Below are positions 25,596 through 36,064 of a DNA stretch of 64,000 nt, one piece after another. Source of the DNA: Paenibacillus sp. An7. GTDB taxonomy: Bacteria; Bacillota; Bacilli; Paenibacillales; Paenibacillaceae. Every line of letters starts with the position of its first letter. Position 1 is the first letter of the stretch. The notes beneath the pieces were generated by a model. That model was not told the DNA's origin. It did not search any database and saw nothing but the letters and a program-made list of their open reading frames with translations. The stretch lies in contig NZ_WTWX01000003.1 of NCBI RefSeq assembly GCF_009870785.1, positions 97,133 to 161,132 on the forward strand. The letters are read 5' to 3'. The translations under genes and the position numbers were made by a program.

Positions 25596-25620
25596 TGGTA
25601 ATAGACTAGATTTAATACCA
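25596..25620. promoter_or_regulatory. Imperfect palindrome in the leader of the importer-kinase operon
   Basis: A 25-bp sequence with arms TGGTAATA and TAATACCA (seven of the eight outer positions pair) is centred on 25608, 21 bp upstream of the binding-protein start. The TGGTA/TACCA ends recall GntR-family operators such as those of NagR/DasR, but the spacing is larger, so the regulator is a guess. Confidence 0.4.
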
Positions 25621-25720
25621 TTTTATGCTTTAAATGAAATGATATGTATCCTCCTGCATGCCTAATTTGTTAAGACTTCAAACAGTGAAAAGACGATAAC
25701 AAAGTAATTTAAAATTCAAC

Positions 25721-25752
25721 AAAAAAAGCCTGCCGCTGTAAGCGGCGGGCTT
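25721..25752 (-). terminator. Terminator of the PTS transporter gene
   Basis: AAGCCCGCCGCT and AGCGGCAGGCTT pair around TAC on the minus strand, followed by seven T. It lies 17 bp after the stop. Confidence 0.92.
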
Positions 25753-25769
25753 CTCACTTGATCTTTATA

Positions 25770-27242
25770 TTACATTTTTTTCTTGATTTCATCTTTTAGC
25801 GCTTCAGAAGACGTACCAAAAATAATCTGAACGGCACCATGACCGAGGCGTATAACACCCGCAGCACCTGCTCTTTTTAGTTCCGTATCATTCACGATAT
25901 TCTCATCTCGTACCACGAGACGCAGGCGGGTAATACAAGCATCAATACTTTCAATGTTATCCGTGCCGCCAATGGCTCGCAGCACTCTTTCTGCTTTGAT
26001 CTCCTCTAAAGTAGAGTTCACGGCAGGAGTTTCTGGTTCTTTTGCTGGTTCTAAAGCCGGCTCCTCCTCATCTTCGCGACCTGGTGTTTTCAGATTGAAT
26101 TTGACGATAACATAGCGGAACAGGAAGTAATAAACGACGCCAAATGCGAGACCAACGGGAAGGAGCAGGAAAGGGTTAGTCGATAACTTGATATTCAGCA
26201 AGTAGTCAATAAGACCCGCTGAGAAAGCAAACCCCAGCTTTACATCAAGCAAGTACATAACGAGTCCGGACAAGCCGGTAAGCAGCGCATGAATCACATA
26301 AAGAACAGGTGCAAGGAACATAAAAGAAAACTCCAGCGGCTCTGTAATCCCAGTGAAGAACGAAGCCAGTGCTGAACCAATAAAGATGGCACTAACCATT
26401 TTACGTTTCTCAGGTTTGGCGGTATGTATAAGCGCAAGTGCAGCCGCCGGCATGGCAAACATCATAATCGGGAAAAATCCGGACATGAAAACGCCAGCTG
26501 TCTTGTCTCCTGCAAAATAACGCGTTAGGTCCCCGTGAACCACTTCACCCGCTGTGTTTGTGAAATCACCAATCTGGAACCAAGCAATAGAGTTCAGTAC
26601 ATGATGAAGGCCGACAGGCACAAGCAGGCGGTTTGCTACACCGAAAATAAAGGCACCAGCTCCCCCGAGACCGACGACCCAATTACCAAAGGAAGCAATG
26701 GCGTCTTGTATAGGACTCCAGATCATACCAAGCAAAGCAGCCAGAATAATCGTGGTAATCGATGTAATGATGGGCACAAAACGCTTCCCAGAAAAAAATC
26801 CGAGCCACTCAGGTAGTTTCATGTTGTGAAAACGCCTATAGAGATAGGCAGATAGAATCCCTGTAATAAAACCGCCAAGCACCCCGGTATCAAGCTTCAC
26901 ATCGTCCGGTATATAGTCAAAAACAAGAGGAACCTGTTCCATAACCTTTACAAGAATCAAATATGAAATGACCGCAGATAAGGCAGCAACCGCATCTCCA
27001 GCTAAACCAATGGCAACCCCGACAGCAAAAATAATAGCAAGGTTGCTAAAGATCGTTCCGGCACCTGCACTCAAAAAAGGAGTAATGTACTGGTTGATAA
27101 ATCCGCCGACAGCTCCGAGCGGAATGTCTTTTTGATAGTCAATGAGTGCAAAGCCTTGCAAAATTCCGGCAGCGGGAAGCATAGCGACTGGTAGCATTAA
27201 CGACTTGCCGAGTCTTTGTAGCGCTTTTAGCATGAGTATCAT
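25770..27242 (-). CDS. PTS N-acetylglucosamine-type transporter, EIICB
   Basis: This 490-residue phosphotransferase permease of the glucose superfamily is most like NagE/NagP. The EIIC domain (1 to about 365) begins LQRLGKSLMLPVAMLPAAGI, has GLHHVLNSIAWFQIG and the substrate loop FFTGITEPLEFSFMFLAP. An acidic linker (EDEEEPALEPAKEPETP) leads to EIIB, with the phosphorylated cysteine C436 in SIDACITRLRL. There is no EIIA domain, so EIIA must come from elsewhere. Two ATGs compete: the first lies three bases after AAGGAG, the second (27233) twelve bases after it. Uptake would give GlcNAc-6-P, joining the route from nanE. Confidence 0.88.
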   Translation of the reverse strand: MILMLKALQRLGKSLMLPVAMLPAAGILQGFALIDYQKDIPLGAVGGFINQYITPFLSAGAGTIFSNLAIIFAVGVAIGLAGDAVAALSAVISYLILVKVMEQVPLVFDYIPDDVKLDTGVLGGFITGILSAYLYRRFHNMKLPEWLGFFSGKRFVPIITSITTIILAALLGMIWSPIQDAIASFGNWVVGLGGAGAFIFGVANRLLVPVGLHHVLNSIAWFQIGDFTNTAGEVVHGDLTRYFAGDKTAGVFMSGFFPIMMFAMPAAALALIHTAKPEKRKMVSAIFIGSALASFFTGITEPLEFSFMFLAPVLYVIHALLTGLSGLVMYLLDVKLGFAFSAGLIDYLLNIKLSTNPFLLLPVGLAFGVVYYFLFRYVIVKFNLKTPGREDEEEPALEPAKEPETPAVNSTLEEIKAERVLRAIGGTDNIESIDACITRLRLVVRDENIVNDTELKRAGAAGVIRLGHGAVQIIFGTSSEALKDEIKKKM

Positions 27243-29049
<1,807 letters not shown>

Positions 29050-29127
29050 ATGGAAGAAATTGTGTCAATCATTCAGCTGCATGGTAAGATACAGGTAAAA
29101 GTAAATAAAGGTCTGGAAGAGAAGGAG

Positions 29128-29180
29128 AGACTGCAAATCCACTTGGGGAATATCCCGTGTGCTATTTTGCAGTCTTTTTT
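29128..29180 (+). terminator. Leader terminator before glpD, candidate GlpP antitermination site
   Basis: AGACTGCAAA (29128-29137) pairs with TTTGCAGTCT (29166-29175), followed by TTTTT. A small inner GGG/CCC hairpin lies inside the loop. In B. subtilis glpD is controlled by GlpP, which binds the leader RNA in the presence of glycerol 3-phosphate and stops termination at such a hairpin. The terminator is clear; GlpP control is inferred by homology of position. It may also end the glpK transcript. Confidence 0.85.
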
Positions 29181-29220
29181 ACATAGGTTATAGAAATGAT
29201 CGGGGCGGAGGTTTTCTCAT

Positions 29221-30882
29221 ATGAAGACAGGATTTACAGGGATATCAAGACAAGAAATGATCCATAAGATGGAGAAGAATACATATGATCTGCTCATTAT
29301 CGGCGGAGGAATTACAGGCGCAGGGATCGCTCTGGATGCTTCATCCCGCGGGATGAAAGTGGCTCTAGTGGAAATGCAGGATTATGCCGCCGGGACGTCC
29401 AGCCGCTCTACGAAGCTTGTTCATGGAGGACTTCGGTATCTCAAACAATTCCAGGTTGATGTCGTAGCAGAGGTCGGTAAAGAGCGAGCAATTGTATATG
29501 AAAATGGCCCGCATGTTACGACACCCGAGTGGATGCTGCTTCCGTTTTATAAGGGAGGGACATATGGAAAATTCATGACCGGGGTCGGACTTCGAGTGTA
29601 TGATTTCCTGGCTGGAGTGAAGAAGAATGAACGCAGAGTGATGCTGAGTAAAGAACTGACCTTGCAAAAAGAACCCCTGCTGAATGATCAGGACCTGTCA
29701 GGCGGGGGTTACTATGTGGAGTACCGGACTGATGATGCAAGACTTACCATTGAAGTGATGAAAGAAGCAGTTCAGCAGGGAGCCCATGCAGTAAATTACG
29801 TAAAAGCAAATCAGTTTCTCTATGAAAATCAGCAAATCAAAGGTGCACTCGTGCGAGATCTGGTATCAGGAAAGGAATTCACGGTTCGAGCAGCGAAAGT
29901 GGTGAATGCAGCCGGTCCATGGGTAGATGAACTTCGTGAGCTGGATCATTCCAAAAAAGGAAAAGTGCTGCAGCACACGAAGGGTGTGCATCTGGTCATT
30001 GATCAGAGCCGCTTCCCTCTAAGGCAGGCTGTTTATTTTGATACACCGGATGGCCGTATGCTTTTTGCAATTCCACGAGAGGGCAAAGCTTATGTGGGTA
30101 CGACCGACACAGTCTATGAGGAAGATTTGGCTCACCCCCAGGTAGAACCCGAGGATCTTGATTATGTCATGAAGGCGATTCAGCTCATGTTTCCGAGTGC
30201 TGGAATTAATTATGGTGATGTGGAATCAAGCTGGGCAGGTATTCGTCCTCTTATTTATGAGGAAGGAAAAAGCGCCTCTGAAATTTCGCGAAAAGATGAA
30301 ATCTGGCAGTCGGAAACGGGACTGATCACAATTGCTGGCGGCAAATTAACCGGTTATCGAAAGATGGCGGAGACGGTCGTAGATTTAGTTGCAAAGTTAC
30401 TTTCTGAGACGAGTGGGCATGTGTTTCGTTCTTGTCAGACAAAACAAATGCCGATCTCAGGAGGACATGTCGGTGGAAGCAGCGGGTATCCTGCTTTTGT
30501 GGAACAACTGATAAATGAAGGACAGCGGTATGGATTTACTCAGGAAGAAGCGTCCTCTCTAGTTACGATGTATGGTTCCAATACGGAGCGGCTGTATCAG
30601 ATCGCAGAGCGATTAGAGCAAGACACGCAGGAGTATGATCTGCCTGCTTCATTACTTACTCAGCTTCAGTATGCTATGGAAGAAGAGATGGCGGTAACAC
30701 CGGCAGACTTCTTCGTTCGGCGAACGGGCAGCTTATTTTTCCGAATTAAGCAAGTGGAGCAGTATAAATCCGCCGTCATAGCCTATATGTCTGAGACAAA
30801 TGATTGGACGGACATGGAACGAGATTTGTATAACCAGGAGCTTGAACAACTGATCCAAGAAGCAAAGCCCCAGCGGGTCTAG
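29221..30882 (+). CDS. glpD: Aerobic glycerol-3-phosphate dehydrogenase
   Basis: This 553-residue membrane-associated flavoprotein oxidises glycerol 3-phosphate to DHAP and passes electrons to menaquinone. The FAD-binding start is [20 protein letters not shown] (about 25-44), followed by [20 protein letters not shown], and [13 protein letters not shown] near 375-387. The length fits Bacillus GlpD (about 555). GGAGG lies nine bases before the ATG, which comes after the terminator leader. It works directly after glpK in glycerol use. Confidence 0.97.
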   Translation: MKTGFTGISRQEMIHKMEKNTYDLLIIGGGITGAGIALDASSRGMKVALVEMQDYAAGTSSRSTKLVHGGLRYLKQFQVDVVAEVGKERAIVYENGPHVTTPEWMLLPFYKGGTYGKFMTGVGLRVYDFLAGVKKNERRVMLSKELTLQKEPLLNDQDLSGGGYYVEYRTDDARLTIEVMKEAVQQGAHAVNYVKANQFLYENQQIKGALVRDLVSGKEFTVRAAKVVNAAGPWVDELRELDHSKKGKVLQHTKGVHLVIDQSRFPLRQAVYFDTPDGRMLFAIPREGKAYVGTTDTVYEEDLAHPQVEPEDLDYVMKAIQLMFPSAGINYGDVESSWAGIRPLIYEEGKSASEISRKDEIWQSETGLITIAGGKLTGYRKMAETVVDLVAKLLSETSGHVFRSCQTKQMPISGGHVGGSSGYPAFVEQLINEGQRYGFTQEEASSLVTMYGSNTERLYQIAERLEQDTQEYDLPASLLTQLQYAMEEEMAVTPADFFVRRTGSLFFRIKQVEQYKSAVIAYMSETNDWTDMERDLYNQELEQLIQEAKPQRV

Positions 30883-30906
30883 ATTAGATATATAGGAGAT
30901 GATGGA

Positions 30907-31893
30907 ATGATGTTACACATCGGAATTATTGGTACGGGGTGGTTTAGTAAAGTGCATGCCGATCTGCTTCAGGAGACAGAAGATGTGAAGATACAAGCGA
31001 TTCTCGGTACGAGTCTCGAAAAGGCGCAGGCGATGGCTGTAAAATATGAGGCAAATCCTTATGAAGATCTTCATACGATGCTTGAACAGGAAAAGCTGGA
31101 TGCTGTTTATATCTGTGTTCCGCCGATGGCCCATGGAGAGATAGAGTTTGCATTAATCGAACGGGGCATCCCCTTCTTTGTGGAGAAGCCGCTGGCGGTT
31201 GATCTGGAGCTGCCGATGCAAATTGAAGCTGCGATTCGTGAGAAAGGACTGCTGACGGCAGTAGGCTATCATTTTCGCTATCAGGAGAACGCAGAAAAGC
31301 TTAAGCAGGCATTAGCGGGACAAACGATCGGGATGGCGAGTGGCTGCTGGAATGGAGGAATGCCAGGCGTAGCTTGGTGGCGTGATCTAGAAGGCTCTGG
31401 CGGGCAGTTTATTGAACAGACCACGCATATTGTAGACTTACTCCGTTATGTAGCCGGCGAAGTGTCAGAGGTACAGGCAATGTATGCGGGGCGCAGTATG
31501 CACAAGCTACATGAAGGAGTTACGGTTCCCGATGTAGGGACAGTAAACTTAAAGCTGCAAAATGGGGCAGTAGCCAATATTATGAACACTTGTATTCTAC
31601 CTGAGGGAGTAGCGGGGCGATCTGGACTTACTTTCTATACAGCGGAAGGCATATGGGAGTGGAATCCTGAACAGCTGACCATTTCTACAGCAGAAGGGGA
31701 GCAAACCATAGCGGGTGAGAATAACCCTTATCAGCGTGAAAATGAAGCCTTTCTGCATGCTCTTCGGACAGGAGATCGGAGCCTCATTCGATCAGATTAC
31801 CAAGATGCACTCCGTACACAGGCAGTTACTGTAGCTGCATTACAGTCTGCCAGGTACGGAGATCGGCTTTTTATTTCTGAGCCAACAGATTAA
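30907..31893 (+). CDS. Gfo/Idh/MocA family oxidoreductase
   Basis: This 328-residue NAD(P)-dependent sugar dehydrogenase-like protein has a Rossmann start, IGIIGTGWFSKVHADLLQET (about 4-23), VYICVPPMAHGEIEFALIER and the catalytic-site motif FFVEKPLAVD (EKP, about 95-97). The C-terminal domain has GGQFIEQTTHIVDLLRYVAG, which holds the usual H-x3-D. AGGAGA precedes two adjacent ATGs. It starts 24 bp after glpD, so it is likely cotranscribed, although its substrate is not known. Confidence 0.88.
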   Translation: MMLHIGIIGTGWFSKVHADLLQETEDVKIQAILGTSLEKAQAMAVKYEANPYEDLHTMLEQEKLDAVYICVPPMAHGEIEFALIERGIPFFVEKPLAVDLELPMQIEAAIREKGLLTAVGYHFRYQENAEKLKQALAGQTIGMASGCWNGGMPGVAWWRDLEGSGGQFIEQTTHIVDLLRYVAGEVSEVQAMYAGRSMHKLHEGVTVPDVGTVNLKLQNGAVANIMNTCILPEGVAGRSGLTFYTAEGIWEWNPEQLTISTAEGEQTIAGENNPYQRENEAFLHALRTGDRSLIRSDYQDALRTQAVTVAALQSARYGDRLFISEPTD

Positions 31894-31942
31894 TTGGTAT
31901 AGGTGATCCTCAGTCATTTCTGTTTCAGTGAAAGTACAAGAA

Positions 31943-31975
31943 ACAAGCCCCTCTTCTTAATGAAGAGGGGCTTGT
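31943..31975. terminator. Hairpin terminator after the MocA-type gene
   Basis: ACAAGCCCCTCTTC and GAAGAGGGGCTTGT pair perfectly around TTAAT. The T run is weak on the plus strand and short on the minus strand, but the 14-bp stem fits a bidirectional terminator between convergent genes. Confidence 0.75.
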
Positions 31976-32044
31976 CCACTTTGTATACCTTTTTGTCATG
32001 TAACTGCTACTTTAAAATCTGATGTTCCTACATGATACCGTTTA

Positions 32045-32581
32045 CTAAAGAAGTTTCTTGAGCTGAGATACACGCCCTTGGCTGATCCCTAGTTTCTCCG
32101 CGATTTGATTCTGAGAAATACCGGGATGCGTATCTATTATTTCTTTCATCTTACGCAGCATTTGCGCTGTCTTCGGTCTTACATCACGGGCAAATTCGTC
32201 GGAGTTGGTGGCGAACGGATGTCTATGTACGTTAGGTTTTGCTGACAGTTCTGGCTTAATAAAATAGGTTGCACGTCGTTCATGCTCAGAAAGTGTCTTT
32301 TCTTGTCGTTCGCCTGCTGAAATATCGATTAGATTTTCCGCGATTTTTAACTCTTTGGCACAATTCTTGCAGATAAACTGCTCCTTGAAATACATTTCAG
32401 TATCTACATTTCCGCAAAAAATGCATAGCGTAGATTTGTATTTACGAAGGATTAGCTCCTTACCTTCAATAAAGAACTCAAGCGGGTCGCCGATATCTAT
32501 CTCCATGGTATCACGCATCTCTTTTGGTAGGACAATGCGGCCAAGGCGGTCGAGCGCTCTTTTCATACCGGTTCTCTTCAT
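32045..32581 (-). CDS. AbrB/SpoVT-domain regulator with zinc ribbon and C-terminal HTH
   Basis: The 178-residue protein has three parts. Residues 6-48 are an AbrB/SpoVT swapped-hairpin DNA-binding domain (RALDRLGRIVLPKEMRDTM). A small zinc ribbon follows with C53-x2-C56 and C71-x2-C74. The last 40 residues form a helix-turn-helix (SQNQIAEKLGISQGRVSQLK). AbrB itself is about 95 residues, so this is an enlarged version with two possible DNA-binding ends. The ATG has GGGGGAG eight bases upstream. On the minus strand TTGTAT and TTAAAA spaced by 17 form a possible promoter. A role in transition-state or sporulation gene control is inferred from the domain only. Confidence 0.8.
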   Translation of the reverse strand: MKRTGMKRALDRLGRIVLPKEMRDTMEIDIGDPLEFFIEGKELILRKYKSTLCIFCGNVDTEMYFKEQFICKNCAKELKIAENLIDISAGERQEKTLSEHERRATYFIKPELSAKPNVHRHPFATNSDEFARDVRPKTAQMLRKMKEIIDTHPGISQNQIAEKLGISQGRVSQLKKLL

Positions 32582-32686
32582 GGGTAATCTCCCCCGCTAA
32601 TCAGCGATGTTATCGTTCTTTCATTTTAAGGTAAGAGTGTCCTGCAATACAATAACTTTTTTGAAAAAAAAGGGATAGAAGGTGCA

Positions 32687-33367
32687 TTAAGAGAACAAAA
32701 GCATCGATATGACAGGGGATATGGCCAAAGTGATGATTGCGGAGAGTACCATGGATATGCTGGATATCGTCCCGGTTAGCGGGCTGAATTCGAATGCTTT
32801 GGAAGTCCCGGTACCATGCGCACTTGTACCATAAAGAATTCCACGAGGTATTTCCCCGTCAATTTTCAACAATTTGAGGGTATAAGGTCCAATTAAAAGT
32901 CCCATGAGTCCCGTCATCACGACGAAGACAGCAGTGATTTGCGGCACGCCTCCAATCATGGTAGCTACATTCATCGCAATTGGTGTCGTGATCGAGTGTG
33001 GCAGCAGGCTTGATTCAAGGCCTGGATCAAGATGGAGTCCCTTGGCAACAAGGACAGAGGAAGAGATGGCGACCACAGAACCGAGCGATACACCGGTCAC
33101 AATTTCACGCCAGTATTGCTTGAGTTCTTTCAAATATTTATAAAGCGGAATTGCAAAAGCAACGGTTGCGGGCTGCAAAAGCAACGTTAGTATACTGCCG
33201 CCTTTGTTATATGAGCTATAAGATGTATTCGTCGTCAGAAGAGCAACAATAACGACCACTGGCACAATAATGAGGGGAGATAAGTACACTTTAGGCATCT
33301 TCTTATACATTTTTTTGGCTAGCAGGTAGATGGCTAGAGTGAATACGAGACAGAGCAATGCGGTCAT
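32687..33367 (-). CDS. LrgB/CidB family membrane protein
   Basis: This 226-residue protein has about seven membrane segments. Typical stretches are KVYLSPLIIVPVVVIVALL, LQPATVAFAIPLYKYLKELK, GLESSLLPHSITTPIAMNVA and YGTSAHGTGTSKAFEFSPLT. LrgB/CidB proteins work with holin-like LrgA/CidA in control of murein hydrolases and export of small acids. The ATG has GGAG eleven bases upstream and lies inside the end of the cidA-type gene, a 65-bp overlap. Confidence 0.92.
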   Translation of the reverse strand: MTALLCLVFTLAIYLLAKKMYKKMPKVYLSPLIIVPVVVIVALLTTNTSYSSYNKGGSILTLLLQPATVAFAIPLYKYLKELKQYWREIVTGVSLGSVVAISSSVLVAKGLHLDPGLESSLLPHSITTPIAMNVATMIGGVPQITAVFVVMTGLMGLLIGPYTLKLLKIDGEIPRGILYGTSAHGTGTSKAFEFSPLTGTISSISMVLSAIITLAISPVISMLLFS

Positions 33368-33734
33368 TTTGTTTTTTCTCCTTTCTTTTTGTCATGATCG
33401 AAGCAACAAGCCCCGATACAGCCATTACAAGAAATGTACTGATTAGAATGACGAGTAGAATACTTAAACCATCTTGCTTCATCATGTCGAAATAATTCAT
33501 AACCCCAACAGCGGAGGGGATAAAAAAGAGTAGAAGCTCTGCAAGCAGCCAGCTTGCCCCGGCGTCAATCCAGCGTAGTTTAATAATACGGGTCTGCAAA
33601 AGGATGAACAGAACGACCATACCAAGAATCGAACCAGGAATAGGCAGGTGCAGGAGATTCGCCATCCCGTTCATAAGCAGAGCGAACAAGAGCAGGATCA
33701 GAACTTGAAATACGATCTTTCCTGTTTGTTTCAT
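33303..33734 (-). CDS. CidA/LrgA family holin-like protein
   Basis: This 143-residue protein has four membrane segments. HLPIPGSILGMVVLFILLQT and LLFFIPSAVGVMNYFDMM are family signatures. The C-terminal tail (RKEKKQNDRIALSRIHSSHL) is charged and long for the family; its last 21 codons overlap the next gene in another frame. AGGAGG is found before the ATG. A LysR regulator is encoded divergently, as for cidABR in Bacillales. Confidence 0.92.
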   Translation of the reverse strand: MKQTGKIVFQVLILLLFALLMNGMANLLHLPIPGSILGMVVLFILLQTRIIKLRWIDAGASWLLAELLLFFIPSAVGVMNYFDMMKQDGLSILLVILISTFLVMAVSGLVASIMTKRKEKKQNDRIALSRIHSSHLPASQKNV

Positions 33735-33837
33735 TTGATGGACCTCCTTAAAAAAACAATGATATATAGATAACGAATCACTTTGAAATTGGAATGTTTT
33801 GTTACTGAAAATTTTACATTAATTTTTTTCATGAGTA

Positions 33838-33879
33838 AAATGCATATTAAGCATTTCTACTATTCCTTTTTTCTATAGT
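33838..33879. promoter_or_regulatory. LysR-type box and promoter for the cid regulator
   Basis: AAATGC and GCATTT flank ATATTAA (33838-33856), a palindrome of LysR type. TATAGT at 33874-33879 is a -10 for the regulator gene, and the palindrome overlaps the place of the -35. This fits autorepression together with activation of the divergent cidA/lrgB pair. Confidence 0.55.
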
Positions 33880-33896
33880 AGGGAAGGAGTTCACTT

Positions 33897-34784
33897 ATGG
33901 ACATTAGGCATCTAAATTATTTTTTGGAAGTAGCGCGGCAAAAGAGCTTTACCAAAGCAGCTCAGGCCCTGTATATAACCCAGCCTTCCATCAGCAAGAC
34001 AGTTAAGAATCTAGAAGAGGAATTAGGTGTGACTCTTCTTGATCGGTACGGGAAAAAAGTAGAGCTTACAGATGCAGGAGAAGTCTTTGCAAGACAGGCT
34101 CAAGAGATTGTGAATTCTTTTCATAACTTGTCTTCAGAAATCGATGATTTAATGAATCTTAAAAAAGGACATATCCGGATTGGGCTTCCGCCCATGATCG
34201 GCGCGAGCTTTTTCCCAAAGGTCATTGGAGAGTTTTATAAGCAGTATCCGAATATCACGATTCAGCTATTTGAGGATGGCGGGAAAAAAGTAGAGAAAGA
34301 CGTGGTATCCGGTGCACTCGATATTGGTGTTACTGTCTTGCCAGCCGATGAATCACTGCTAGATGGATATGTATTTGTTACAGAATCACTTAAAGTAGTA
34401 CTTCATCCTACACATCCGCTTGCTGGTGAAGAAGAGATTCATTTATCAGCACTTCGGGAAGATGCATTTATTCTGTTTCGTGAAGACTTTACTTTGCATG
34501 ACCGTATTATTGGTGCCTGCCAAAAAGCAGGCTACCAGCCTCGTATTATCTATGAAAGTGCCCAGTGGGATCTGATCAGCAATATGGTAGCTGCAGGGCT
34601 TGGTGTGGCGCTCATGCCGGAGACGATCTGCAGGGAGCTGGATGTGGAGGAAGTACGGATCTTGCCGCTTCACGAACGTATCCCTTGGGAACTTGGCATG
34701 GTTTGGCGTAAAGATCGTTATCAATCCTTCGCGTTGAGAGAATGGATTGCATTCACCGAGTCTATGCTGAAACAAAAAAACTAA
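33897..34784 (+). CDS. LysR family regulator (CidR-like)
   Basis: The protein has 295 residues. The winged HTH lies at the N-terminus (MDIRHLNYFLEVARQKSFTK, AAQALYITQPSISKTVKNLE) and the effector-binding domain at about 90-290. GAAGGAG precedes the ATG. It is divergent from cidA/lrgB, the usual place of CidR, which activates cidAB in response to acetate or overflow metabolism. Confidence 0.9.
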   Translation: MDIRHLNYFLEVARQKSFTKAAQALYITQPSISKTVKNLEEELGVTLLDRYGKKVELTDAGEVFARQAQEIVNSFHNLSSEIDDLMNLKKGHIRIGLPPMIGASFFPKVIGEFYKQYPNITIQLFEDGGKKVEKDVVSGALDIGVTVLPADESLLDGYVFVTESLKVVLHPTHPLAGEEEIHLSALREDAFILFREDFTLHDRIIGACQKAGYQPRIIYESAQWDLISNMVAAGLGVALMPETICRELDVEEVRILPLHERIPWELGMVWRKDRYQSFALREWIAFTESMLKQKN

Positions 34785-34856
34785 CGATGATAACCTTTGT
34801 AGCCCTCGTGGAACATTACAAAAATGGAAATGTGTTTTCATAGTAAGCAGAAAGTT

Positions 34857-34912
34857 TTGACTTTCGCAAAAAAATGTTGTAATTTATGTTATGCCGAATG
34901 ATTAAGCGGCAT
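34857..34912 (+). promoter_or_regulatory. guaC promoter and leader hairpin
   Basis: TTGACT (34857-34862) and TAATTT (34880-34885) are spaced by exactly 17 bp. A hairpin ATGCCG/CGGCAT (34891-34912) follows at the start of the transcript. It has no T run and does not match the purine riboswitch. Confidence 0.65.
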
Positions 34913-34946
34913 TTCAAAAAAATGTTCGTGTTTTGGGGTGAATACA

Positions 34947-35930
34947 TTGAAAGAAGTATTTGATTATGAAGATATACAATTAATTCCTGCTAAATGTATC
35001 GTGAACAGTCGTTCTGAATGTGATACAAGTGTTACGCTGGGGAAACATACGTTTAGATTGCCTGTTGTCCCTGCCAATATGCAAACGATTATTGATGAGA
35101 AAATTGCTATTTATCTAGCTGAAAATAAATATTTTTATATTATGCACCGCTTTGCACCGGAAAAACGCGCTGATTTCATCCGTAATATGCATGAACGTGG
35201 ATTGATTGCTTCCATTAGTGTCGGAGTCAAGGAAGAAGAGTACGAGTTCATACAGCAAATCGCTGCTGAAAATGTAGTACCTGAATATATTACGATCGAT
35301 ATTGCCCACGGGCATTCAAACGCTGTAATTAAGATGATCCAGCATATCAAAGAACATCTGCCTAATAGCTTTGTGATCGCCGGAAATGTTGGAACCCCTG
35401 AAGCTGTGAGAGACCTGGAGAATGCAGGCGCAGACGCCACCAAGGTTGGTATCGGCCCAGGAAAGGTGTGCATCACTAAGATTAAGACCGGTTTTGGTAC
35501 AGGAGGCTGGCAGTTGGCAGCACTCCGTTTATGTGCAAAAGCAGCCAGCAAACCAATTATTGCAGACGGTGGTATCCGTACACATGGAGACATCGCTAAA
35601 TCCATCCGTTTCGGTGCTTCCATGGTTATGATTGGTTCATTGTTTGCCGGCCATGAGGAATCACCCGGTGTGACCATCGAAAGAGATGGTAAGCTGTATA
35701 AAGAATATTTTGGATCAGCATCCGAATTCCAAAAAGGCGAGAAGAAGAATGTGGAAGGAAAGAAAATGTACGTTGAGCATAAAGGCCCTCTTGCCGACAC
35801 ATTGAAGGAGATGGAACAGGATCTGCAGTCCTCCATTTCATATGCTGGCGGTAATAAACTGGAAGCAATTCGCACGGTCGATTATGTCGTTGTGAAAAAC
35901 TCCATCTTTAATGGTGACAAAGTTTTTTAA
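34947..35930 (+). CDS. guaC: GMP reductase (GuaC type 2)
   Basis: This 327-residue IMPDH/GMPR-family barrel reduces GMP to IMP and ammonia with NADPH, linking guanine to adenine nucleotides. The start [20 protein letters not shown] matches Bacillus GuaC. The active-site loop is [20 protein letters not shown], with the catalytic Cys. [19 protein letters not shown] and [14 protein letters not shown] bind the phosphate. GGGGTG lies seven bases before TTG 34947; a GTG at 34938 would put the ribosome site inside the gene. It is a single-gene unit with promoter and terminator. Confidence 0.95.
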   Translation: MKEVFDYEDIQLIPAKCIVNSRSECDTSVTLGKHTFRLPVVPANMQTIIDEKIAIYLAENKYFYIMHRFAPEKRADFIRNMHERGLIASISVGVKEEEYEFIQQIAAENVVPEYITIDIAHGHSNAVIKMIQHIKEHLPNSFVIAGNVGTPEAVRDLENAGADATKVGIGPGKVCITKIKTGFGTGGWQLAALRLCAKAASKPIIADGGIRTHGDIAKSIRFGASMVMIGSLFAGHEESPGVTIERDGKLYKEYFGSASEFQKGEKKNVEGKKMYVEHKGPLADTLKEMEQDLQSSISYAGGNKLEAIRTVDYVVVKNSIFNGDKVF

Positions 35931-35991
35931 TAAAGAGCTAAGAAATGGCATTGTCGCCCTGGATTAACTCGTGACAGAAGATAAAAAATAG

Positions 35992-36029
35992 CAAAAGGCA
36001 ATGGAATGTTCTCATTCCATTGCCTTTTG
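35992..36029. terminator. Bidirectional terminator between guaC and the LtaS-family gene
   Basis: AAAAGGCAATGGAATG and CATTCCATTGCCTTTT pair perfectly over 16 bp around TTCT, with A/T runs on both sides. Confidence 0.92.
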
Positions 36030-36064
36030 TTGTTACGAAAATCTTCTGTATAAAAAGAATAAAT

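Noticed and set aside
34891..34912. Purine riboswitch before guaC
   Set aside because: Only a short hairpin is present; the conserved purine-aptamer core was not found.
35135..35875. 246-codon frame opposite guaC
   Set aside because: It is the antisense shadow of a highly conserved gene; no ribosome site or known protein features.
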